From an uncultured Bacilli bacterium (lineage in GTDB: Bacteria > Bacillota_I > Bacilli_A > RF39 > UBA660): a stretch of 6,028 nt of DNA. The position numbers were made by a program, and so were the translations under genes. The stretch is from the NCBI GenBank assembly GCA_947630205.1, contig CANRGW010000081.1:1-6028 (forward strand), given 5' to 3'. The notes under the pieces were generated by a model. It did not search any database, was not told the DNA's origin, and saw only the letters and a program-made list of their open reading frames with translations. How positions within the stretch are numbered: position 1 is the first letter of the stretch; each line of letters opens with the position of its first letter. Below are positions 1 to 4,273 of the stretch, piece after piece.

Positions 1-1
1 G

Positions 2-157
2 CATGGCTTTAATCCTGTAATTATAAAAAAAGAAAATAGATTACAATATTATGAAGCTTTAGATAAAGCCCATACAACCAAAGATTATACTGATTTTGTT
101 AAACTAATTAATCAGTTAGAAGCAGAAATGTTAAAAGAATATTTAAAATTGATATAG
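2..157 (+). CDS. Fic family protein, C-terminal fragment (5' end outside window)
   Basis: An open frame enters from the left edge and stops at TAG (155-157), giving the last 51 residues of a protein. The sequence HGFNPVIIKKENRLQYYEAL followed by DKAHTTKDYTDFVKLI and an ELEAEMLKEYLKLI-like tail matches the C-terminal end of Fic/DOC proteins: the strand after the catalytic helix, then the final helices (an RxxYYxALDxAHTTxDYxxF pattern). Fic enzymes usually transfer AMP or another nucleotide moiety onto target-protein hydroxyls. The catalytic HPFxxGNGR motif would lie upstream of the window, so activity cannot be judged. No frameshift is visible in the part seen. The family call comes from remembered family patterns, not a search. 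Confidence 0.8.
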   Translation, partial: HGFNPVIIKKENRLQYYEALDKAHTTKDYTDFVKLINQLEAEMLKEYLKLI

Positions 158-326
158 AAAAATCATATATAATTTTAGTAAAATAAAAGAAAGTGATAAG
201 TTAAGATTAAACTTTAAAAATTATAAAAATAAAAAATCTTATGTATCTAATATTGATTATGATGAAATAATGAGTGTCATTAATTTAGTTATAGAATTAT
301 TACAAAAAGAATTAGTTACAATTTAG
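153..326 (+). pseudogene. Start-less open frame, possible gene remnant
   Basis: A 57-codon frame runs from just after a TGA (150-152) to TAG (324-326), overlapping the Fic stop in another frame. It has no ATG, GTG or TTG near its beginning; the only in-frame ATG (270) would leave 18 residues. The translation looks protein-like: a basic N-terminal half (KLRLNFKNYKNKKSYVSNID) followed by an amphipathic helix-like tail (EIMSVINLVIELLQKELV). I do not recognise a family. It may be the 3' end of a gene truncated on fusion to the Fic region, or a chance frame in AT-rich DNA. The stretch 158-378 otherwise holds no gene that I can support. Confidence 0.3.
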
Positions 327-332
327 TGAAAG

Positions 333-352
333 TGTTAACATTTTTGTTGACA
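333..352 (+). repeat. Tandem near-repeat TGTTAACA / TGTTGACA upstream of rhuM fragment
   Basis: Two 8-bp units, TGTTAACA (333-340, a perfect palindrome) and TGTTGACA (345-352), differ at one base and are separated by TTTT, giving a period of 12 bp. The second contains a perfect -35-like TTGACA (347-352). The best -10 candidate downstream, TATAAA (374-379), is 21 bp away, which is too far for a standard promoter. This is a candidate operator or relic promoter for the rhuM fragment starting at 379. Support is weak. Confidence 0.3.
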
Positions 353-378
353 TCTTTTAAATTTAAGAAGGTGTATAA

Positions 379-669
379 ATGAAGAACAAAGATGATTTTA
401 ATAATATAATAATTTATCAAGCTGATGATGGAGAAACGAAAATTGATGTAAAATTGGAAAATGAAACTGTTTGGTTATCTCAACAACAAATGGCTGTATT
501 ATATAAAACTACTAAGCAAAATATAAGTTTACATATTAAAAATATATTTGATGAAAATGAATTGGATGAAAATTCAACTGTCAAGGAATTCTTGACAGTT
601 CAAAGTGAAGAAAGTGGAAATGTAGAAAGAAAAGTATTAGCATTTATTGTTAATACTTTTTGGCTATAA
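379..669 (+). CDS. rhuM: RhuM family protein, truncated after the N-terminal domain (probable pseudogene)
   Basis: The 96-residue product begins like RhuM (virulence RhuM family) proteins: IIYQADDGETKIDVKLENET, then VWLSQQQMAVLYKTTKQNIS and HIKNIFDENELDENSTVKEFLTVQ. Residues 33-55 look like a helix-turn-helix (QQQMAVLY then TTKQNISLHI). The usual family continuation, roughly RKVKFYNLDxIISxGYRV plus a long C-terminal domain, is absent. Similarity ends at about residue 86 (RKV), and the frame then reads ten unrelated residues to TAA (667-669). I found no continuation in the other frames before the next gene. The start is supported by AAGAAGG (365-371), 7 nt upstream. RhuM's biochemical role is poorly known; the gene is often found in islands and near restriction-modification loci. 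This copy is likely non-functional, although a short DNA-binding remnant is conceivable. Confidence 0.7.
   Translation: MKNKDDFNNIIIYQADDGETKIDVKLENETVWLSQQQMAVLYKTTKQNISLHIKNIFDENELDENSTVKEFLTVQSEESGNVERKVLAFIVNTFWL
576..600 (+). repeat. Perfect 10-bp inverted repeat inside the rhuM fragment
   Basis: Arms AACTGTCAAG (576-585) and CTTGACAGTT (591-600) are perfect reverse complements around a 5-nt GAATT centre. They encode the conserved STVKEFLTVQ stretch of the RhuM N-terminal domain. The element could form a hairpin in RNA or be a binding site, but may simply reflect the codons chosen for those residues. Confidence 0.6.
630..660 (+). repeat. 10-bp inverted repeat at the point where RhuM similarity ends
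   Basis: Arms AAAAGTATTA (630-639) and TAATACTTTT (651-660) are perfect reverse complements around an 11-nt loop. The left arm covers the last family-like codons (RKV) of the truncated rhuM. With one G-C pair per stem it is too weak to be a convincing intrinsic terminator. It may mark a deletion or insertion junction, or be chance in AT-rich sequence. Confidence 0.45.
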
Positions 670-693
670 AATAATAATCAAAAGAATAGAAAA

Positions 694-708
694 TGATTAC
701 AATAATCA
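694..708 (-). terminator. Weak possible terminator of the dCMP deaminase gene
   Basis: Read on the minus strand, a 6-bp stem (TGATTA, TTG loop, TAATCA) lies 27 bp after the deaminase stop codon and is followed by a T-rich run (TTTTCTATTCTTTT). The stem has only one G-C pair, so this is a tentative call. No better terminator is visible in 670-734. Confidence 0.25.
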
Positions 709-734
709 AATTTATATCTTTTCATCTAATCCTT

Positions 735-1277
735 TTAATTTTTCGAAAATGATTTTATTAAATCAAACATTGTTTTTTGATATTTTAAAGTATCTTCTTT
801 AGTTGTAATATTACCAAATTGTCTTACAATGACACCTTTCTTTTTAAACATCAATTCGGCTGCTTCAACAGTTTTTAAATCAGAATACATTCTAGCATAT
901 ACCACTTCTTTGATATCATTTTGAATAATTCTTTTAGCACATTCATTGCAAGGGAACCAGGTAATATATAAAGTTGCTCCTTCTAAATCTTTTTTATTAC
1001 CTCGAAAATTATCAATTGCATTTTGTTCAGCATGAACTGTAAAAGTATTTTTAATATTTAAAATGTCATTTGTTTCTTCACCTAAACTATCCCAAGGGAA
1101 GTCATCATCCGAAAAACCAATTGTTGCCCCATTATAGCCACAAGCCAAAATACGATTATCTTTTACAATACAAGCACCAACTTGATTTGATGGGTCTTTA
1201 CTCCTTAAAGAACTTAAAAAAGCCATTGCCATAAAATACTCATCCCAACTGATATAGTTTTTATTTTTACCTGCCAT
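735..1277 (-). CDS. dCMP deaminase (deoxycytidylate deaminase, DCTD/ComEB-type)
   Basis: This 180-residue zinc enzyme should hydrolyse dCMP to dUMP and ammonia in the cytoplasm, feeding thymidylate synthesis. The cytidine/deoxycytidylate deaminase signature is complete: VHAEQNAI with zinc ligand H82 and proton-shuttle E84, and FPCNECAK with ligands C110 and C113. The N-terminal YFMAMAFLSSLRSKDPSNQ and VGACIV, then GYNG (47-50) and SDDDFPW (56-62), closely recall the animal/phage DCTD subtype. Length fits the family (about 150-190). The start at 1277 is supported by GGTG in AAGAAAGGTG (complement of 1285-1294) and an upstream promoter. It is transcribed divergently from the PPC operon, which carries a nucleoside phosphorylase, so the neighbourhood fits nucleotide salvage. 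A ComEB-like annotation is possible, but no competence genes are adjacent. The family is clear; the exact substrate is inferred. Confidence 0.93.
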   Translation of the reverse strand: MAGKNKNYISWDEYFMAMAFLSSLRSKDPSNQVGACIVKDNRILACGYNGATIGFSDDDFPWDSLGEETNDILNIKNTFTVHAEQNAIDNFRGNKKDLEGATLYITWFPCNECAKRIIQNDIKEVVYARMYSDLKTVEAAELMFKKKGVIVRQFGNITTKEDTLKYQKTMFDLIKSFSKN

Positions 1278-1300
1278 GTTTATACACCTTTCTTAACTTT

Positions 1301-1329
1301 ATCATACCATATTATTACTTTTATACCAA
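1301..1329 (-). promoter_or_regulatory. Promoter of the dCMP deaminase gene
   Basis: On the minus strand, -10 TATGAT (complement of 1301-1306) is preceded by TGG, an extended -10. A -35 TTGGTA (complement of 1324-1329) lies at the ideal 17-bp spacing. The ribosome binding site and start codon follow closely. Found by eye only. Confidence 0.55.
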
Positions 1330-1394
1330 TATCTTTTCTTTTAAAACTTTATTAATTAAAAAGCCAAGTACATTATTAGAATAGTCATAATAAT

Positions 1395-1423
1395 TTGCAT
1401 ATTATTCTTAAAAATAATATAAT
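1395..1423 (+). promoter_or_regulatory. Promoter of the PPC-GNAT-phosphorylase operon
   Basis: A consensus -10 TATAAT (1418-1423) has a -35-like TTGCAT (1395-1400) 17 bp upstream. The predicted start site near 1430 is only a few bases before the Shine-Dalgarno AAGGAG (1434-1439), so the leader would be very short. The spacer holds the inverted repeat listed separately. Confidence 0.5.
1399..1420 (+). repeat. 8-bp inverted repeat within the operon promoter (candidate operator)
   Basis: ATATTATT (1399-1406) and AATAATAT (1413-1420) are perfect reverse complements around CTTAAA. They fill the spacer between the -35 and -10 elements and overlap both, where a repressor would block polymerase. All-A/T arms like these arise readily by chance here, so this is a low-confidence operator. 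Confidence 0.3.
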
Positions 1424-1444
1424 AAAAATAAATAAGGAGAGTTT

Positions 1445-1846
1445 ATGGTAAAAGTACATGCTTTTAGATTAACTAAAGGGAAAGATTTAAAGTTAGAACT
1501 TGAAAAATATGTTCAAGAAAATAAAATTAAATCTGGAGTAATTGTTTCTTGTGTTGGTTCTTTATCAGAGGCTACTATTAGAAATGCAACGGCTACTAAA
1601 AATATAAAATTGCCAAAAGATTTAGAAATAGTATCAGCAACAGGAACCTTTTCGCTCAATGGTTGTCATATTCATATTTCATTATCAGATGAAAATCTAA
1701 AAACTTATGGTGGTCATTTGCAAAAGGGTTGTTTAGTTAATACAACTGTTGAAGTAGTTATTTTAGAATTAGAAAACTATATTTTTACTCGTGAATTTGA
1801 TAATTCAACAGGTTATAAAGAATTGGTAATTAAAAATAATTCATAA
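1445..1846 (+). CDS. PPC/DUF296 domain protein
   Basis: The 133-residue product is a stand-alone PPC (plant and prokaryote conserved, DUF296) domain. It shows the family pattern: GVIVSCVGSLSEATIRNA (31-48), then EIVSATGTFS (61-70), GCHIHISLSD (73-82), YGGHLQKGCLVNTTVEVVI (88-106). H75, H77 and H91 are the conserved histidines that in bacterial relatives line a probable metal site. The plant proteins of this family carry an AT-hook before the domain; none is present here, so direct DNA binding should not be assumed. The start at 1445 has AAGGAG five nt upstream. It is the first gene of a tight operon, followed after 16 bp by an acetyltransferase and then a nucleoside phosphorylase. The family is secure; the cellular role is unknown. 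Confidence 0.9.
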   Translation: MVKVHAFRLTKGKDLKLELEKYVQENKIKSGVIVSCVGSLSEATIRNATATKNIKLPKDLEIVSATGTFSLNGCHIHISLSDENLKTYGGHLQKGCLVNTTVEVVILELENYIFTREFDNSTGYKELVIKNNS

Positions 1847-1862
1847 TTTTAAAGAGGGATAA

Positions 1863-2369
1863 ATGAATGTTAAAATAGAAAAAATTAAATTGAATGATTG
1901 TTCTAAAGTTACAAAAGTAGTAACTAAATGCTGGAGAGAAACCTATCAAGGAATTATTAATCAAGATTTTCTCGATAATTTATTAAATAATGAAGAAGAA
2001 AGAACGAAAAGGTTAATAAATAATTTTGAAGAAGAAAAAAATCATTATTTAGTTTTAAAAGAAGAGGAAAAGGTAATTGGTTTTGTAAGATATGATGAGG
2101 CCAGGGATTTTAATTATCTTGGTTATGGTGAAATAACGGCTCTTTATATCCTTAAGGAATATCAAGGTTTAGGATATGGAAGAAAGTTAGTAGAAAATGC
2201 TATGGAAGAACTTAGAAAAAAGGGTTTTCAAAAAATGATAATAGGTTGTTTGGCTGGCAATAAGAGTAATAATTTTTATAAGCATCTTGGAGGAATATTT
2301 CAAAGTAAACGGATATTTACTAGAACTAATGAAGAAAAAGAAGAAAATGTTTATGTTTTTGATATATAA
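1863..2369 (+). CDS. GNAT family N-acetyltransferase
   Basis: This 168-residue single-domain GNAT protein should transfer an acetyl group from acetyl-CoA to an amine. The N-terminal CWRETYQGIINQDFLDNL (23-40) is typical of a common bacterial GNAT subgroup. Motif A is ITALYILKEYQGLGYG (91-106), with the pyrophosphate-binding Q101-G-L-G-Y-G106 loop. Motif B follows as GNKSNNFYKHLGG (132-144), with Y139 in the usual position of the general-acid tyrosine. Length is normal. GAGGG (1854-1858) supports the start at 1863. It lies 16 bp after the PPC gene and 30 bp before the phosphorylase gene, so the three are probably co-transcribed. The substrate cannot be read from the sequence: a small-molecule amine, an antibiotic or a protein N-terminus are all possible. 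Confidence 0.92.
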   Translation: MNVKIEKIKLNDCSKVTKVVTKCWRETYQGIINQDFLDNLLNNEEERTKRLINNFEEEKNHYLVLKEEEKVIGFVRYDEARDFNYLGYGEITALYILKEYQGLGYGRKLVENAMEELRKKGFQKMIIGCLAGNKSNNFYKHLGGIFQSKRIFTRTNEEKEENVYVFDI

Positions 2370-2399
2370 TAAGATATAATATATAAAAGAGGTGAGTTT

Positions 2400-3164
2400 A
2401 TGATTTTAAATGATTTTGATGAATGCAAAACTTCTACGTTTGACCCATGTGAAGTAGAAAATATTATTCCAGGATTTCCTAAAATTGGTGTTACTTGTTT
2501 TTCACATACTTTAATAGATAGATTTGTCGAAATTCATAAGCCTGAAATAATTGCTTATTTGGGAAATACTAATTGGCGAGTTCCGGTTTATAAAGTTAAT
2601 TATAAAGGAATGGAGATTGCTCTTTTTATGTCTTGTGTTGGAGCACCAACGGCTGTTGCTGGTTATGAAGAAATTTTAGCAATGGGACTTGAAAAATTAA
2701 TTATGTTTGGTACATGTGGAGTTTTAGATAGTCGTATTTCTGACCTTGCTATTATTATACCTAATGCTGCTATTCGTGATGAGGGAACTAGTTATCATTA
2801 TTTAAAAGCAAGTGATGAAGTTTCGGTAAATCCTAAGTATAAAAAAGAATTTATTGAAATATTAAATAAACATAATTATAGTTATGTAGAAGGTAAGACA
2901 TGGACAACGGATGCCATTTATCGTGAAACAAGGAAAAAAGTTTTAAAAAGAAAAGAACAAGGATGTATTTCAGTTGAAATGGAATGTGCGGCTATGAGTG
3001 CAGTTAGTAAATTTCGGGAAAAGGATTTGTTTGTCTTCTTTTATGCAGCGGATAATTTAGACGCTGCTAAATGGGATAAACGTAGTTTAGGTGATGATGA
3101 AAAACTTTCTGAAAAAGAAAAAATTGTTATTTTAGCCTTAGAACTTGCTTTAAAAATAGGTTAA
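2400..3164 (+). CDS. Nucleoside phosphorylase (NP-I family, uridine/purine phosphorylase-like)
   Basis: The 254-residue product has the NP-I fold motifs in order: CVGAPTAVAGYEE (79-91) for phosphate, MFGTCGVL (102-109), IRDEGTSYHY (125-134), TTDAIYRE (169-176) and SVEMECAAMSAV (191-202), whose Met194 and Glu195 correspond to the ribose-binding pair. Such enzymes cleave nucleosides with phosphate to free base plus (deoxy)ribose-1-phosphate in the cytoplasm. AADNLD (216-221) puts an Asp (D218) where purine-cleaving members carry the Asp that protonates N7, hinting at purine substrates, although overall the protein also recalls uridine phosphorylases. The start at 2400 has AGAGGTGA (2388-2395) just upstream. 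It is the last gene of the operon, with a strong terminator 4 bp after the stop. A TATAAT at 2375-2380 lacks a good -35 and is not called. Substrate specificity is uncertain. Confidence 0.9.
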   Translation: MILNDFDECKTSTFDPCEVENIIPGFPKIGVTCFSHTLIDRFVEIHKPEIIAYLGNTNWRVPVYKVNYKGMEIALFMSCVGAPTAVAGYEEILAMGLEKLIMFGTCGVLDSRISDLAIIIPNAAIRDEGTSYHYLKASDEVSVNPKYKKEFIEILNKHNYSYVEGKTWTTDAIYRETRKKVLKRKEQGCISVEMECAAMSAVSKFREKDLFVFFYAADNLDAAKWDKRSLGDDEKLSEKEKIVILALELALKIG

Positions 3165-3168
3165 ATAT

Positions 3169-3199
3169 TTATCCACAATTGATTGTGGATAATTTTTTT
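3169..3199 (+). terminator. Intrinsic terminator of the operon; arms are inverted DnaA boxes
   Basis: TTATCCACAAT (3169-3179) and ATTGTGGATAA (3182-3192) form a perfect stem (9 bp closing a realistic 6-nt loop), followed by seven T residues (3193-3199). It starts 4 bp after the phosphorylase stop, as expected of a rho-independent terminator. The first nine bases of the left arm are the consensus DnaA box TTATCCACA, and the right arm is its exact inverse. On the minus strand the following sequence is only partly T-rich, so it would terminate the convergent ldh transcript less well. Confidence 0.85.
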
Positions 3200-3213
3200 A
3201 TAATAAATAATTT

Positions 3214-4113
3214 TTATTTTCCTACTCTTTTAATAGTTTCAACGGATTTTAAAAATAAAGAGTGCTCTTCCTTGGATAATTTTAATTTAATGGTATCTTT
3301 TATACCTTTTTGATAAATAATTGCTGGTTGACTTATAAAAATTTTATGTTCTTCATTGTAACAAGATACTGTAATAATTGTATTTTCATTTCCTAAAATA
3401 GCATTTGTAATTCTTACTAAACAGATGCCAATTCCAAAGTTAGTAAATCCTTTCTTTTCTATTATTTCATAAGCAGAATTTTTAACTTCCAGATAAATTT
3501 TTTCCAATTCTTGTTCATTTAAGTATTCTTTTATAGGTTTAAGACCAATTGTAGCATTACTCCAAGGAACAAATTCACTATCACCATGTTCACCAATTAC
3601 GTAAGCATGAACATTTTGAGGATTTATTTCTAAATGATTACCAATTAAATAACGAAGTCTTGATGTATCAAGAGAAGTACCTGAACCAATTACTCTATTT
3701 TTAGGAACTTTGGCTGTATCATAAACTACCTTAGTCATAATATCTAAAGGATTAGTTGCAATTAAAAAAACTCCTTGAAAATTATATTTCATAACATTTT
3801 TGATTATATCTTCAACAATATTTTTATTTTTAGTTACAAGTTCAAGTCTTGTTTCTCCAACTTTTTGATTAAAACCAGCTGTTATACAAACAATATTTGC
3901 ATCTTGAACATCTTGATAATCCCCTACTCTAATTTTTATTTTGGAAGGTGCAAAAGAAAGAGAATGATTTAAATCCATAACCTCTCCTAAGGCTTTATCT
4001 TTATTAATATCAATTAAAACTAGTTCTTTAACAAGTGTTTTTTGATTTAAAAGTGCATAAGCATAACTAGCACCTACATTACCTACTCCAATTAAAACAA
4101 CTTTATTATTCAT
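3214..4113 (-). CDS. ldh: L-lactate dehydrogenase
   Basis: The 299-residue cytoplasmic enzyme reduces pyruvate to L-lactate with NADH, regenerating NAD+ in fermentation. The Rossmann motif GVGNVG is at 9-14 and D35 ends the second strand, favouring NAD over NADP. The active-site loop AGFNQKVGETR (79-89) has Q83 in the specificity position, where malate dehydrogenases have Arg. Catalytic residues are present: N121 (ATNP), D149 and R152 (SLDTSR), H176 (GEHGDSE). R154 and H169 match the Arg173/His188 pair that binds fructose-1,6-bisphosphate in bacterial allosteric LDHs. It is slightly short (usual 310-325): the loop before FISQPAII is about four residues shorter than in Bacillus LDH. AGAGGT (complement of 4118-4123) supports the start at 4113. 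Divergent from a transporter gene. Confidence 0.95.
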   Translation of the reverse strand: MNNKVVLIGVGNVGASYAYALLNQKTLVKELVLIDINKDKALGEVMDLNHSLSFAPSKIKIRVGDYQDVQDANIVCITAGFNQKVGETRLELVTKNKNIVEDIIKNVMKYNFQGVFLIATNPLDIMTKVVYDTAKVPKNRVIGSGTSLDTSRLRYLIGNHLEINPQNVHAYVIGEHGDSEFVPWSNATIGLKPIKEYLNEQELEKIYLEVKNSAYEIIEKKGFTNFGIGICLVRITNAILGNENTIITVSCYNEEHKIFISQPAIIYQKGIKDTIKLKLSKEEHSLFLKSVETIKRVGK

Positions 4114-4139
4114 AATTACCTCTTTCTTTAAGTCTAAAA

Positions 4140-4154
4140 AGTATTCTTAATACT
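4140..4154 (-). repeat. Pseudo-palindrome in the ldh leader (candidate operator)
   Basis: AGTATT (4140-4145) and AATACT (4149-4154) are inverted around CTT. The element lies between the predicted ldh promoter and its ribosome binding site, where a bound repressor could block elongation. A single AGTATT half-site recurs at 4244-4249 next to the transporter -10. It does not match the Rex operator consensus. No regulator can be named. Confidence 0.35.
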
Positions 4155-4169
4155 ATTATTATTTGTATT

Positions 4170-4197
4170 ATTTTAAAATATATTTATTAAATGTTAA
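4170..4197 (-). promoter_or_regulatory. Promoter of ldh
   Basis: On the minus strand, -35 TTAACA (complement of 4192-4197, 5 of 6 consensus) and -10 TAAAAT (complement of 4170-4175, 5 of 6) are separated by 16 bp. The resulting leader would be about 50 nt and would contain the pseudo-palindrome at 4140-4154. Confidence 0.5.
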
Positions 4198-4226
4198 TTT
4201 TTAATGTGTAATTACTGTGAAATAAG

Positions 4227-4256
4227 TTGATTTTCTTAGAAAAAGTATTATATAAT
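4227..4256 (+). promoter_or_regulatory. Promoter of the YfcC-like transporter gene
   Basis: Consensus -10 TATAAT (4251-4256) has -35 TTGATT (4227-4232) at 18-bp spacing. The expected start site (about 4263) falls at the Shine-Dalgarno GGAGGT (4264-4269), implying an almost absent 5' leader, or that the true promoter lies slightly upstream. Confidence 0.5.
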
Positions 4257-4273
4257 TATCTTGGGAGGTCATT

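Noticed and set aside
1..734. Fic plus RhuM as a toxin-antitoxin or defence module
   Set aside because: Fic is cut by the window edge and RhuM is truncated; no antitoxin motif or intact partner is visible, so no functional system can be claimed.
2375..2380. TATAAT as an internal promoter for the phosphorylase gene
   Set aside because: The hexamer at 17 bp upstream (TATGTT) is a poor -35, and short operon spacing explains expression without it.
3775..3972. 65-codon plus-strand frame inside ldh
   Set aside because: It is antisense to a clearly conserved LDH coding region, has no ribosome binding site, and its Phe/Ile/Asn-rich translation is typical of a shadow frame.
4215..4235. Possible Rex operator (CTGTGAAAT half-site) upstream of ldh
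   Set aside because: Only one half resembles the TTGTGAANNNNTTCACAA consensus; the second half (GTTGATTTT) does not match.
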